64,000 bases of DNA from Ulota crispa (Eukaryota; Streptophyta; Bryopsida; Orthotrichales; Orthotrichaceae), in the NCBI GenBank assembly GCA_963920765.1, contig OY987247.1:6730471-6794470 (forward strand), given 5' to 3'. The notes below the pieces were generated by a model, which saw only the letters and a list, made by a program, of their open reading frames with translations, was not told the origin of the DNA and made no database searches. The position numbers were made by a program, and so were the translations under genes. Below are positions 24,301 to 37,777 of this stretch, in pieces (position 1 is the first letter of the stretch; every line of letters starts with the position of its first letter).

Positions 24301-27300
24301 CGGTTTTATGAAGCTCGATTGTTCAACTTGCAAACAATGTTAATACTCTGGCCTAGGGTTGAGTATTTTGATTTCACGTGAGGTTGTATCTTTAGTGGGA
24401 AGTTTCTATGCCGCGTTTGACTAGCTTGTCCATTGTGCCTTTGTGTTGCAACCTTCATTATGAGAATGTGTTGCTTATAATACTTACTCTAAGTCGGTGT
24501 TATATATCTTGCAGTCAATCCGAAAGCGTTTAAGGGAGCTTAATAATGCTCTTATACGGAAACGCAAGGTAAGGGTTTGCAATGTCATAAATCATCTATT
24601 ATCTGAAACATGTGGTTTGTAATAGTTGGCTAGCAAGAGAGGCATGGGTATCTGCACTCGGCTGTTGCGGGTTGCCATTAGCCAATCAATTTATGCTTAT
24701 GAGCATTATTAAGATTGTGAGCAAGTATTTTGTACATGCAGCTACCCTTGTATGCAAACCTTGTTTCTAAGATGAGGCATGACATGGAGCTACCTTGTGT
24801 TTGTTGGTTTGTTGAGCTTCTTGCATTTTCTGCCAAGCTTTCCAACAAGATGAGGACTAATGTTCTCGGAACTTTATTTGTCTAATTTTCTGTGTGCTGC
24901 TGTATGATTGACTCCAGGCTGGTCAAGTTTATGGCGTTCCACTTTCTGGTACTTTGGTTGCAAAAACAGGCGTTTTCCCGGAGTTCCGCACGTGTGGAGA
25001 AGATTTCAGGAAGAAGTGGATAGAAGTAAGTTTTGTCTTAAGATGTTTTCCCATGAATGTGTCTCAAATGTAGCTGGATAATATTGTCGAAGTCAGCATA
25101 ACTAACGCATATCCATTACCCTGTTTTGCCACGTCGTCAACAGGATCTGTCACAAAGGAAGAGACTTCGGTCTTTGGCCGAGCATGTTCCACATGGTTAT
25201 CAAAGACGGACGATCTTTGAGGCACTTATCAGACATGACGTTCCTTTACTTCGAGCTACTTGGTTTATCAAAATCATATACCTTAACCAGGTCAGTTAGT
25301 CTATTTTCGCTCCTCAGAGCACCTGCTTGCTTCTTTTGTAGAAGAGCTGCATGAAGTGATGCCGATGCTCATGATCCATGTTACATTTATAATTCAATAG
25401 TAAAAAATTGCTGTATCATCCTAGTCAATCAAAGTGACATATTTTTACTCGACCAAAAACAATCTGTACTCATTATTACCCCCTGAAATGCTATATTTGT
25501 ATGAATATCATCCTATTTTGTATGTTTTTAGAAACCAAAGGCTTCACAGTAATTAAAACTGGCATGTTGTGTAATACAACTTGTTTTGTTGCTGAAATGG
25601 CAATGTTTAGGTTAAGCCCATGTCAATTGGCATGTCGGCAGGAGGCCCGGATAAATCTCAGTCAAAGCGAGTGGAGCTTTGGACGAAGAATGTGTTGGAT
25701 TATACACAGTGGTTGCTTGATGACTTATGTGTCCCTGGAGGCGCTTCTGGCGCACAACCCCGGATCTTATCTGCAAGCGGGGATTCCATGGAGAGAGAAC
25801 CTGACGTGCTTACGAAATGGCGATATGTTGTCCGCTTGGCACATTGGCATTATACAGAAGGTCTGCTCAATCGGACTCAAGTTGTTGACTGGGCTTTAAA
25901 GCAACTCCAGGTACTGCAATTCTGTGAACGATATACTCAGTGTCCAATGTATTGCCTACGTATTAAAGGGAAATTTTGATGGATACCCCTGAAATTCTCG
26001 ATATTTGTATTGATATCCTTGGTTTTTCAGAACTTGCACAAACACCCTTTCCAATGATTGTTTGGTTTTTCAAAATCATTGTTTTTAGATCTTGCAATGA
26101 ATGCCTTAATGTTCGAAGTATAGGAACACACAAAGATGGAACCAATTAATTGAAAACAGTACTTGCAAAAGTACCTTTAGATGCTCCTTTGAGATGTCAA
26201 AGGTATTTGTGCAATCAGGGGTATCTATACAAATGTTGCAAAATTTAGGGGTTTCCATCGAATATTTTTCCTTTATTAAAATCCGATATTCTTTTAGGAT
26301 TACATGAGTTGCGATGTTGTTGATCAGAGTGGGTTACTCATGCGGATTGTCGGTCAAAATTTGGCAGGAGAAGGGGAGTGTGGAAGCTTTGGAGCTTCTG
26401 TTGCCGATAGTACTTGAGCTCATCGACAGCATATCCTTATCTCAGACACAGGCTCGGATGGTCATTGAGGTTTGTCTCCTGTGGCTCCGAAAGCTTTACC
26501 CATCAGGACGTGTGCCGAGCGTTGGTGATAACTCACGACACAAGCAGGTTGCTGAGACATTAGTGAAGCTATTACAGTACCTCCTTGTTGTCATTCCTGA
26601 TACCTTTGTTGCATTAGATTGTTTCCCTTTGCCAAATTACGTGAGCTTGGGTGGCAGTGAAAGCTCAGCCATCGGAAGTTCGTCCACCGATATTGACAGG
26701 GATTTGAGAACAAACCCTGTGGATGAAGATAGGTCGAAGGGGAAGAGGAAGTTGAACTCTGACGTGGTAGTGGATGAATCGGTGGATTTGATACGAAGAC
26801 GGATTGCGTCTCTGTCAAGAGCAGTGAGTCCCACTCTGTTGCGGAACAACGAAGGCAAAATCGTACAGGCTCTGGACAAAGCTCTGGAAAAGGGAGACAT
26901 TGCCGGCGCCTATCGAAGTGTCTATGACCAGGAGTTTTGCAGTAGTGATAACCTGCCAGCTGACTGGCGAGCAGATGTCACGTCTCGCACTGCTTTCAAC
27001 CTCTCTGGTCCTGTCAATCCATCAGAGCTTTATCCAGTGCGGTTTTTGTGCGAATGGGCTGTTTGTGACTTCCGAGACAGCAGAGGCGTTGTCAGCAAAG
27101 CTTTACGAAAACATTGTGCATGCAGGGACACGTCACGTGTGCATGTAGCTGTTTCAGTGCTACGGATGAGGATATCAGAACTAGAATTCAAACCTGGCCC
27201 TCAAAACTCCCCAGACCACCCGAGATTGATGGAGCATTTTGATGGTGGCGTTCCTGTGTCTCGTGGCGGTGTGCCAGTGCAGGTTCGAAGTAGGAAGGGC

Positions 27301-30300
27301 AGAAAGGTGCATCCTGCGCAGGTGCCGGTGGATCAATCTGTGAAACAAGGTGATGGCAACTTCGTTACAACGCATGATTCTACTCGTAGCTCAGTTTCGA
27401 TACACGACTTGGTATATGCTTGGTTGGATGAACACGAGCTCTGGCAAGGAGATTGCTCCGAAAGGTTACCTTTGCTTTTGTCCGAGCTTGTTCGGGAAGG
27501 CTTGTTCAATCCAGAAGCTTATGTTAGGCAGCTGCTTTGCAACGGAGTTCTTGACAAGCACTCCACTGCTGTTGAAGTCGCCCGGGCAACGCGTCATAGA
27601 CACGTTTTACAGCAGTTGCCATCTCCTGGGGAGCTGGTTGGTGTTGATGAGCACTCTGAGGGCTTTCGAATGTACCGCATTGAGCGCCGGCGAGCTCTTG
27701 ATGGCCTAGGAATCCGACGTCGTAAGCAACAACCTCAAGAGGGAGTAGCTACTGGACTGCCCGGTCAAAGGGAGGGTTCCAGAGTTTCGGATTCAAGGCC
27801 GCCCATGCATGAGTTCCGAGAGAGGAAGAATGCTCACAAGTGGAAGTTGAAGATCCCAGAACTAAAGCTGCTGATTGCCAGAAATCTCCACTTTCCAAAA
27901 GCTTCGTTGCACTTGCTTGCAAAACAGTTAGAAGAGAAGACTAGTGGATCTAAAAGATTAGCAACAGTTGGCTGCAGTAATATGGGGGCGAAGGACGCTA
28001 CCCCAGGTTGTGAAGAGTGTCTTCGGGCAAAAAGACAGAAAATGAACGAAGGAAAGGAGTGGATTGCCACAGGGTCTACAGTTTCCTCAGTTGAGGAGGA
28101 TGAGTGTTGGTGGGTTAAGAAGGGGCTGCTAAAGGTTGTTGAAAATTCCATTAAGTTGGAGCCTCCCGTGAAACCTACTCCTAAACAAACTACCAGAGGA
28201 CGGCCAAAGCCTGTGCGTAAAACCCACAGCCTTGCTCAAATGGCTACTAATCGGATTGACAGCAATCAGGGAGCATCCAACGCTAGTGTGCTGGAACCGA
28301 AAGTTAGCTGTCCCATCCATCACTCCAGTCTCGAGGGTGGGATTGCAGCTCAACTGAAAGACAGCAAGTATTCTAAGATGACAGGTTTGTCTTCCTCTTG
28401 ACATTCATCTCTCCTCCATGATGGATCTTTCAAAGTACAGTGTGTTTTTTTATCTATCATTTGCGTACACCATGTTCTTCACCTTCTTCCTTGTCTTTTT
28501 TCCCTTGCATGAAACTTACATAAGAATGATTCTTCATGTAGGTGACCTGCGTACTATTGGGGAGGCCATGAAGCGTCTCAGGGTGGCGGAGAACCGGATG
28601 CTTGTGCATTGGCTGGACAGTCAAGTGCGCCTTCTTTTGTCAAATCAGGGGATACCACTTCCAAGTTCACAAGCCAACCTTACGTTGTCTAATGGCGGAG
28701 TCCTCGATGCAGATTCTGCAGATACAGGGACGTGGAGACTGGGAGAAGATCAATTTGCTATCATCGTGTATATCATGGATGTCGGCAATGACCTCCGCAC
28801 GCTGGTGCGGCTTTTGCTTTGGCTTCTACCTATTTCTGGAACGTCTTCGTCCGCTCCTCTCAACCATGTGAACCCTGGAATTCCTGCATATGCTGGTGGC
28901 GGCAGTGATAGCTCCCCCTGTGGTGTGGGAGAGACAGCCATGTTGTCGTGTTTACAAAGGTACAAGTACATATTTCTGCTTTTTTCACCCATTCGTTTTG
29001 GCCTTCGTTTGTTCTTTTTCTGCTCCTCGTAATACAAGTAATCAAAACATGTAGATCATTATATGTGGTGTGATTAGTAAAGTATGGATTTTTAATGCAT
29101 GGTGACAGGTATGAAGGTGTTCTTGCTGCCATGGATATGCTTCCACAGGCTTTATCTGCAGTCATGCAACGAGCTGCAAATGTAATGGCAGCCGTGCCAG
29201 GAGGTAGAGCTGGATGTTCAGCACTCTTGTGCTATGTTCGTGATCTTTTGCAAAAGTATGGGACTCTTGCCAGTGTACAAGCATGGGAGAAAAGTTGGAA
29301 AGCTTCTTGTGATCAACGCCTTCGGGCTGAATTGGAAGCTTTGAAAGCAGGTGACAGTGAGGGTGGATATGGATTGGTTTCCAGTATGGGCGATGACAGA
29401 GATGATCCTATTGCACCTCGCCTGACAGGGCGTCTTCAACGAGTTGGAAATACCATTAAAGACTTAGTTCAACGCAATGTAGACCGTGCGACCCAGACTG
29501 TTGTTAACAATGAACGAGATGGAGGAGGGGATGCCATGGAAGATGTGCTTCAGGTTGGTCACGCTTTTGTAGTGAACGTAATGAACACAATCAGACAGAA
29601 CAGTGGTAGTGCTCCTCAAGCTGATGCTGCTCTGGTGGCCCATGCGGTGTCACACATTGTGAGCTACGCAGGTCAAAGTGTGGCTACTGTTTTGGAGAGC
29701 TTGGGTTACAGCACTACCGGTGAATCGGCTTCTACTTCAATTTCTGCTGAAAGGTGAGTGCCCATGAAAATTTTCAAACCTTTCAGTACCAAATCGATAC
29801 TACTAAGCGGGAGGATTTCAACTCTGCGCCCTTTTCTAGAACCTTCTAGAACCTTTTGGTGTAAGTTGAAGGAACAAAGGACACCCTAAATATAGATCAT
29901 CAAGAGCCCTCCAACCATGTCTTTCTCCAAAATCTTGTAGAAATTTTTGTTGGAAGTTGAAACAATAAGAATGCCGCAAATATAGAACACTAAACGCCCT
30001 CCAATCATGTGGTAGAAAACCAACAAAATGCCATTGAACCTGTTGTGAGGTGTTGATTTTTTGTAGAGTACATCAAGATCAGATTCTAGGCCAGTTGATT
30101 TGACTCTGTGAAGTTGAATGTTGCATTACCAATACATGTCCAACTTGCGCAGAGCGTGTGTCTATAAACTAGTTGGAATTAAAACTATTCATTGTAGTGT
30201 TATGCTCTTGTTGTGGATTCTGTCGAACTCAGCATCGACACATCATATATGAAAATAGTGCAGGTGAATGGTTGGAGTTGTTCTTGTTCGAGACTTTTTT

Positions 30301-33300
30301 AAATGGAATTCTGGAGTAACTGTGGCTATCCAAATTCTGTAGGGGTGGCCGCCGAATGTTGCAGTTTCACATTTATTGCCTGCAGTTAATGAAGGCTGCC
30401 ATAGATGATCGCCAAATTCGGATGCTGGAAGTAGCCATTGCCAATGAAGCAAACACAATTGTGCAGATTGGGATAGGGCATTTGCCAGGAAGAGCACCTC
30501 GGTCTCAGTTTCATTTATCTCCTGAAACACCAGAGCCCAATTCCACTTTGACAAGTGACCCTGGAGGTACCTTTGGGCGACCAAACATGGCAGCTGCAGC
30601 AGCGCTGGCGCTTGTGACAGGCTTAGTGGTCAGTGGAGTGACCAGTATTGAGCGGATGGTGTATTTACTACGCGTGAAGGATGCATTGGAAAACTTGCAT
30701 CTTCAGAAACCTGGAGGTTTGATTTCAAATGGAAAAGTGAGTGGTCTTGGGAGCAACGCCAAAGCTGAGAGTGTGCCTGAAGCGCACATTCATTGGTTCC
30801 GGGTGTTGATTGGAGATTGTCGGACAGTACTCGGTGGACTGGTTGCAGATTTGTTGGGTGAGCCGGCTGTATTGGGGTTGGCTCGGTTGCAAAGATCTAT
30901 GGCTTTAGTTACTGTCTTTCCACCTGCATACGCACTCTTTGCAGTGGCCTTGAGGAGGCCACAATCCATTTTTTTGAACAACATGAACCGTGAAGAGGCA
31001 ATAATCCAGGCAGTAAACGCAGCGGTTAATGACATGGTAGCTCATGAACCATTTCGAGACGTGTGTTTAAGAGACACTGTTGCTCTGCATCGATGTCTCT
31101 CTAGCGACACCGGTGAAAGTAAATATGCTGCCATGCTTGACGGCCAGGGATGTGAGTCGTACAAAAAAGTTGCAGCTATGGTGCCGCTACGTGCTCGTCT
31201 CTTCTTGCATGCTCTCTTGGACCGGAAGATGCCTGAGGATGACATGCGGGTTCAGAGTCGGTCTCATTCTTCAAACGGACCCGGGCAAATTGAACAAGTT
31301 GTTCAGGTAATAATTCACACTTCTTCCAGTTGTTTACTTGTTGCTACTTTCACAATTTACACACTGGGATTTGCAACCTTTCAGAACCAGCAATATTCAG
31401 TAACCCTTTGAACGCCCGGCTGGTCATTGTGACTGCCCCCTCTACAGTAGCTCTAAAGTGTTCTACAGGAGTCAACTGTTCATGCAAATTGCAAGAAGGG
31501 CAGCATGGGACCTAACACCGTGTCTTTGAACTTTCTCACAATCTGGGTTACCTATAAGTATGAGTGCATTTGGTGAGGTTGTTTTTTGCCTTCCATTATG
31601 GACCATGTATCTATGGTCACTTCTAAAAAACATTCAGATGAAAAACGGCTTTTTTCTGTCCTACAGAGTGCTTTTTTTATAACCATGGGATGAAAAACGT
31701 CCACCTTGTCGTTTAGGGGTTGAATCTTCATGGCAATTCCTTGTATATGGAGTCTCGTATCGCCAGTTTTCTTTTTACCTGCATCCTGTTGAGCTTCTAC
31801 TTTTTCAAACTCCTATAATAGGTACTAAAGAAGATTAGTAATGTTAGACTGGAAATGAGCGTGACATCGTGTGTTTACTGTTTGTAAATTTGTAAATGAC
31901 AATGAGGTATCAAAAGTTCATGATGTATCTAAGTTTTTGTGTATAATTTGGCTCCAACTGCAGGGATGAATTAATGTATCTGTCGGATTTTAGTTTATGT
32001 GGTTTGTGGCTTTTGCGTTTTGTAGATTCTGGATGAACTTCAGGCAGCTACATTTCATTGGCAGTGGGTGGAGCTACGACTACTTTTGAATGAGCAAGTA
32101 ATACTTGAGAAGCTGAAGACCCATCCACAAAGCGCGCAAGAGGCTGTCCAGGCAGCGATGCAAGGTCCAGATCGTCAGCAATTGGATGAATGTGAAAAGA
32201 CTTTCACGGATGTTGTGCTCACTCGCTTACTGGTCCGACCTGATGCAGCTGCGCTTTACTCTGAAGTGGTGCACTTGCTCGGCAAAGCATTAGAGGATTA
32301 TCTCATATTGCATGTGAGTAGTTTCACACTTGTCTTTTCTCTCAAGGCCATCTCCACATTCGCAAGTTACATTAATCTGAAGTTTGATATTCTGTCTTGT
32401 ACATTCTTGTTCATTCCATTTTCTCTAGAATCTGTTGGAAGCGCACATGTCGTTGGGATGATTGTTTGATCAGAAGTCCTTGTTTTTGTAAACCTGTCTT
32501 TTACTCTGAACTTTCATCTAAAAACCTGCGTCATGTTTTTGTCGACGTAGAGAGCTGAAATGCTAAACATTATTAACGAAATGAGATGGTTTACCACTAG
32601 AATCGCAGCAAACTTTTAATAGCCAATTAGCCATCTCAGTGCTCTACGTTTGTTGCAGAATTTCCTTATTTAAGAAACCTTGCAATGGATTATCTGCAGG
32701 TCAAATGGGTACTGGAAAACAACGACATGTTGCTGGGCCGCAAGTCACTTCGACAGCTGCTTGACAATATTGCATTGAAGGGCTTTCCTGTTGGACTCCG
32801 GCAGATGAGAGCTTGGGACTGGCAAGCTCCCAGACAATCCTCAAAAGCTTCCTCGGAGACATCAGAACGGAAACAGTTGTCGTCTCTGCAAGGGCGTGAA
32901 GCCTCACCCGAAGAAGGTGAACTCGAAGACGACGTCATGGACTGGCTGAAAGCTGAGGAAAAGTCTTCTCGAGGATTATCTGGTGGTTCATCGTGCAAGC
33001 CTTTTGCAACTGAAAAAGCGTTGGCAGATTTGGTTCTTCCTTGCCTGGCTCGAAGTTCTGTGGATACCCGCGGTGGTTTTGCCTTTGAATTGGTGAAGGA
33101 AATGAATAACCTTGAGCAGCATATCAGCAACCTCACTCGCAACAACACCGGCCGAACTACAGCGTCTACATTACCAGGTGGTGATGGAATCCTTGGTTCT
33201 AAAGGTCCCAGTACAAAGCGAGGTCCTCGCAGTGGAATGGATGTTGGCAGCCCCGGTCTTGGACGCCGGTTTACTGCTCCCGTTCCTGAAGCCGTTCCTG

Positions 33301-34450
33301 TCACTCCAGCAGCGTTGCAAACTTCTATATGGCTGCGGCTGCAGTTTCTACTCCCACTTCTGCCCATAATACTGGCTGACAGGTAATCAAAACACCCCAA
33401 AACCACTTACATCTCCACTATCAAATATATCAGATTCTCACCTTTCTCATGGACTTTTTTTCTTCTGTGCTCATCTTGTCAGAGAATTGCATTCTCAAGC
33501 AAGACTTCGCTAACCCAGCAGTTTGCGTTTCTGACTGAATCTGCAGGGAACAACACTCAAACAAGCGCCAAACTCTTGCCCCTGTGCTACTACGCTTGCT
33601 AGGCACAAGGGTTGTACAGGAAGACGGTGACCAGTTATGCTCGTGGGAGCTTTCTACTTCAGTAAGCGAGTTTGAACGGAACTCTCAAGCGACGTCGGCT
33701 GCTGCAGCTGCCTCAGCTGGTGAACCATTGTTCGATAGACTTCTGAGCATTTTGCATGCACTGCTTAGCAACACGTGGGCTGTGTGGCTCAAACCTCGCA
33801 GCAAGAGCCCTATGAAGCCCTTACGTGACATACTACCTTTCGATAAGGAGACAGCTGAACGCATGCAGGTGATATTCTCTTGCTAGTTAGTTTATAACCT
33901 GTCTTTTCAGTGAGGAAGAGTGTATGCAAGTCTCAATTATCGGAGTTTTTTACTTAAACCTGTTTTGCTCAAACCTGTTTGCTTAAACTTGTTATGCTTG
34001 AACTTGTTTTGCTTAAAGTTGTGTTGGATGGGCTGGCAGGTTGATATGGAGCACATGCAGTTGCCTTGCGGCATTCGCAACCGACTACAGGCAGCCTTTC
34101 CTCTACTTCCTCCTACGCCTGTCACTACAATTTCTGCAGCACCTCCTCAGGTACCTGTTGCAGTTTTGTCTCAACTGCAAGCCCGGGTACCGTCCACTCC
34201 CTACCCAGGGTCTGCTCAAAAGAGCCTCTACCTTGAAAGCAACGCCGGCAAGTCCAAAGCGGCAGTTTTGCCGGACTCTGAACTGGAGGTCGACCCTTGG
34301 ACTCTGCTTGAAGACGGTGTCGGTGCCTCAACAGGTCCGCTCGGGGGTGGCGAAGTGGGCAACTTGAAAGCATGTGCATGGTTGAAGGGCGCTGTGAGGA
34401 TCAGGCGAACTGACCTGACATATGTTGGAGCCGTTGATGAAGAGCCTTAA
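21397..34450 (+). CDS. MED12: Mediator complex subunit 12 (kinase-module subunit)
   Basis: MED12 belongs to the CDK8 kinase module (CDK8, cyclin C, MED12, MED13) that reversibly docks on Mediator in the nucleus. Exons: 21397-21521, 23464-23523, 23698-23803, 24146-24223, 24515-24568, 24918-25025, 25144-25290, 25611-25910, 26368-28384, 28542-28959, 29109-29753, 30343-31306, 32026-32313, 32700-33382, 33547-33868, 34040-34450. Phases agree and the total is 2241 residues against about 2235 in Arabidopsis. Recognisable blocks: N-terminal MHRY and RRAPPLQPYKLRCEREPL, then DFYPPTPNCAEEIL; the Med12 domain at about residues 140-200 with AGQVYGV, CGEDFRKKWIE and RATWFIK; LLPIVLELIDSISLSQTQ in exon 9; C-terminal WLKGAVRIRRTDLTYVGAVD. 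The start codon is set by MHRY, which aligns with the plant MED12 N-terminus. Intron 1 (1.94 kb) needs a GC donor (CG|GCAAGT) to keep the conserved RR. Exon 9 is about 2 kb, unusually long beside its neighbours. Introns 1, 8 and 12 hold repeats. I see no frameshift or internal stop. Confidence 0.95.
21529..21982 (+). repeat. Direct tandem duplication in MED12 intron 1
   Basis: Two head-to-tail copies of about 220-230 bp (about 21529-21748 and 21753-21982) with high identity. Shared blocks include CCCATATGCATCCCCTCCCC, CTTTTCCCTTCACGTAAATC, CTTAACCTAGGACTTGAGTC and GTGGATTACTTTGCGTTT. The first copy starts 7 bp after the exon 1 boundary. Confidence 0.85.
25978..26261. mobile_element. Inverted-repeat MITE in MED12 intron 8
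   Basis: Left end GATGGATACCCCTGAAATT and right end (reverse-complemented) GATGGAAACCCCTAAATTTT; the pairing continues through ATTTGTAT.GATA blocks and CACAAA. About 280 bp, non-coding. A diverged related stretch (CCCCTGAAATGCTATATTTG) lies in the preceding intron near 25481. Confidence 0.6.
31400..31733. mobile_element. TTAA-type element in MED12 intron 12 (piggyBac-like)
   Basis: Left end GTAACCCTTTGAACGCCCGG; the right end read inward is TCAACCCCTAAACGACAAGG. The TTAA at each end has decayed by one base (GTAA, TTGA). The interior is homologous to 19151-19843, including GCAGCATGGGACCTAACACC and TTGCCTTCCATTATGGACCA. Non-coding, about 334 bp. Confidence 0.6.
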
Positions 34451-36099
34451 TATGAGCTTTTTCCTCGACCTAAGGGCCTGTGCTTTTTACAATAATTGGG
34501 AACCCCCAGTTTCCGTTCATTTTTGTATCATACCTTTTTTCCATGTACACCAGCCCCCTCGAAGAAAAACTGTTCAGCAGCTTTGGCACCTAAAAATTGT
34601 GCACCGTCTGTGGGGCTTGCCCTTTATTGGTTGAAGAATGGAGCATTACTCCTGTTACAAGGGTTCTCACACCACATCAGTACTATACATTTTGAGTCGG
34701 GGCAGTTCGTCCTCGACTACTCTCTGACGTTGTCACTCAGGTAAACGCTACTTCTTACTTAACCCGTCACTTTAAAACAGAAAGTTTCAGTATAGTAAAT
34801 TATAGCCAAGTTTTGAAAATTATCTCTACCTTCTACACTAAATATTGCATTAGGTGGCCTTAACAAATACGTTGCCTTACCTTGGAAAGTTACCTCATCA
34901 GTCACCCCTTGGCTACCTGTAGGCGCATGTGACTTTCTAGATACTATAAAACTTACTCTGCACTTGGTTCTGTCCAAAGTTCTAAATCCTATCACCATGC
35001 CCTCCTCCGTGACTTTGGCGTTTGTTGATGAAAATTAATGTAGAGTCAGTAAGTATTTACGTAGTGTAAAATGTTAGTGTGGGGCAACATAAACGCAATA
35101 TTCAGTGCAGTACATTACTTCTTCTATCCTATGATGAATTACTCCTAAGATTCACAACTATCCCTGTATGCAGGAACTTTGTTTTTTGTCTTTTTTCATT
35201 GGTCAAGCGACACGCTTCCTAGAATGCATGTAGGTATGAGAAAGACATGAATCGAATCATCAATATGTGCTTGTCCATGCATAAAAATCAGCTAATATTA
35301 ATAAACTGCATCCAACTTTTGACATATCTCGTTGACGCTATTTCTCCCATTTTTTCACCCATTTTTGTTAATACCAAGGTAGCCAGTAGCCAGTGTCGTC
35401 AAAACGGGGTTAAGTTCTGGCGAAAATCTGCCCAATGGAATTCCTCTGCTTGTGTCTGAAAGCCACCTCGTTTAGTCAAGTATGCCACGTCAGGCTGATA
35501 GTCATGTGCTTTAGCTATGATTTCCCTGGACTCCTTTTTTCATGAAGAAGGTGAAATCAAATACCTTTAATTAAAAACATCCAACGACGTCAAGAACTCA
35601 ATAGGTTGATAAACACAGTCACTTCTCTTCTTTGGTTTGTCTTTTTCGTTTTGCGAGGTCTAATTCGGTGAACTTACAGATGGCTGTGCCTCTCGTGCAG
35701 ACCTGTGGATGGTTCAAGCGTGAAAAGAGCGGCTTGCTTGGGGACAAGACGAGACAAACGAGGCATTACAAACTCGCAACTCAAAGGCTTTGAGCTCAGT
35801 CCTTCCAGGCAGGCATGTCTGTCCTTTTTACTGTAGGCTGTGTGATATTTGTGTAACATGAGCGCCACTACCTAAATGGTTTGATGATGCATGTTATAAC
35901 CTACGTGGATTAATGAATGAATTTTTGGACCTCACGATTCATCACAACTTGTTTACAACAGTTTCTCTGTCACTTTGCTGGAATTTCCTCGAAAGTGGTT
36001 TTTGGTATCACTTTTACAAATGATAAAACTGTCTGACAATCATTGTGTCTTGATGTTGATTGTTCCACTATGTTCGTAGTTTTGTTTCACTTCGTAATA
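34451..36099. other. MED12 3' flank, no gene seen
   Basis: Should include the MED12 3' UTR at its left end. The rest has only scattered short open frames on both strands and no conserved motif. Confidence 0.5.
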
Positions 36100-36330
36100 A
36101 GGTAGAAGCACCTAATACCAACAGTGTACCTAATTGTACCTAATGGCGTTACTCTCTACACATGGTGGTCATTCTAGAACTTAAATCTAGGTACACTGTA
36201 GATAGCTTATAGTATGTTGACCAAAATGATAAGCTATCTATGATGTACCTAAATTTAAGTTCTAAAATGATGACCGTGTTTACAAGAGTGACGCCATTAG
36301 AGACAATGTTGGTATTGGGTGCTTCTACCT
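36100..36330. mobile_element. Foldback MITE, same family as 14460-14660
   Basis: About 230 bp with inverted ends: left AGGTAGAAGCACCTAATACC, right GGTATTGGGTGCTTCTACCT. The pairing continues through AATGGCGT/ACGCCATT, GGTGGTCATT/AATGATGACC and CTTAAATCTAGGTAC. It shares the AAGCTATCTATGA core and the TTTAAGTTCTAAAATGATGA arrangement with the copy in the metacaspase intron. Confidence 0.8.
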
Positions 36331-37301
36331 AAGTCTACACTTGTTGATCAGATGGTGAGATTGAGATCTTCTTAACAACCAAGGCTTTCTAACTTACACT
36401 ATTGAAATTGCTATACACTATTGAAATTGCTACTGGCGTGATGACCTTCAGGCTCAAAGCTCATGACTGCCAACTAAGGTAGTGTGCTTGTAAACCGTTC
36501 ATCTAAGGGCTGAAACTGAATGTTGGGCAGGTGAAACTCTTTGGAATAATTTTCAGTAAATTTTCCTTGAAAGACAAGAGGAATTGGTAACTATACCAAG
36601 TGTTTTCATATTTTATGGAGCTTTGTGGAATTAGTTATGAAATTTTGAAGTGGAAAGGTCATAGGTGCTCTAAAACCGCTCATCTCTCAAATGTTTGTCC
36701 CATGTACATTGTTGAAAGGCTGTGAATAAGACATGTACCAGTAGAGTTTGGGGAGGTGAGAGGTTTTAGAGCATGAGCGGAATATGAGCAGACTACCTTA
36801 GGAGAAAAAACTGGAAAATCTATTGTCCATGTTGCACTTGGCCAAGTGGAGTGTTTTGCATAAATAAATGTAGTATCTGAAATATTTGGCACTTTTTTGT
36901 TGTTCCTTTGTCTACTACAGTTTTTCTTCTTGTCTCCTATGAAGAATCTTTGAAATCAATGTATGTTGAGTTTGTCTTTTTTGTTTAGCAAAGTACTTGA
37001 TTATAAGCTTCAGTGCTAGAATACTTAATTTTGTTGTAGTTGGTTGTTTGATCGCTTTTGGCGTTACGTGGTGTAGATATTTAAGGGTTTGTGTTTACTT
37101 GATACTCCGAAACAAGCGGCCCATTGGAAACTTGTGATTGAGTAGGTTGTAAGGAATCTTATTGGTCATAATTTCTAAGTAGGTTGCAATGAACACTATC
37201 AATGCTTGTCATTGGTTGTGGTGATATGAAATTTGACCCGTATGAAGAATATATTTTATAATATGATCAACGAAGTTGGAATAAGAAAAGAGGATTAACC
37301 C
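36331..37301. other. Intergenic, no gene seen
   Basis: AT-rich DNA with a short direct repeat (ACACTATTGAAATTGCTA, twice, near 36396-36430). No coding or RNA signal recognised. Confidence 0.5.
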
Positions 37302-37521
37302 TTAACCCCTGAACGGCCCGAAAGCCCTTTGCGGCCGTATGTGTAGATGTATTTGAGTTGCTTTGAGGGCATTTCAAAAATATATATGCACCCACCATCA
37401 TACAACTCTTCAATATGTATGATTGTAACATTTAATTTCCAGCTGATTCAAACTTTTGGATATTGGTTGCGACTGTATTTGGTATCGTAGCTCCAAAGCC
37501 CAAGGGCCCTTTAGGGGTTAA
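37302..37521. mobile_element. TTAA-bounded 220-bp element (piggyBac-like MITE)
   Basis: The clearest member of its family: left TTAACCCCTGAACGGCCCGA, right end read inward TTAACCCCTAAAGGGCCCTT. Exact TTAA at both boundaries. The interior is AT-rich and non-coding. Another right-type end (TAGGGGTTAA) lies at 37771-37780, so elements are clustered here. Confidence 0.7.
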
Positions 37522-37589
37522 AGGACCATAAGGCATAGTATATACGTTGTTGTATATTTGTCATTTGCTACCAAAAAGAAGTTTTAACT

Positions 37590-37662
37590 TGGGATGTCTA
37601 GTAGCTTACTAGAACGGCTTTGACTTGGGATGTCTAGTAGCTCATTAGAACTACTTTGATCT
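37590..37662 (+). repeat. Two tandem ~40-bp copies
   Basis: ACTTGGGATGTCTAGTAGCT followed by TACTAGAAC or CATTAGAAC and CTTTGA occurs twice in direct orientation, about 40 bp apart. Confidence 0.8.
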
Positions 37663-37777
37663 ATTCTCCAACTTCTTTGTTGATCTCAAATGTAATAAAG
37701 GTGTGAATCTAGTCCAAATACAAGAAAAACACCTTGTATTCTACTAGTTGCAGTGGCACACTGTGTCCTTTAGGGGT

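Noticed and set aside
32690..33406. 238-codon minus-strand frame over MED12 exon 14
   Set aside because: Antisense shadow of coding sequence conserved on the plus strand.
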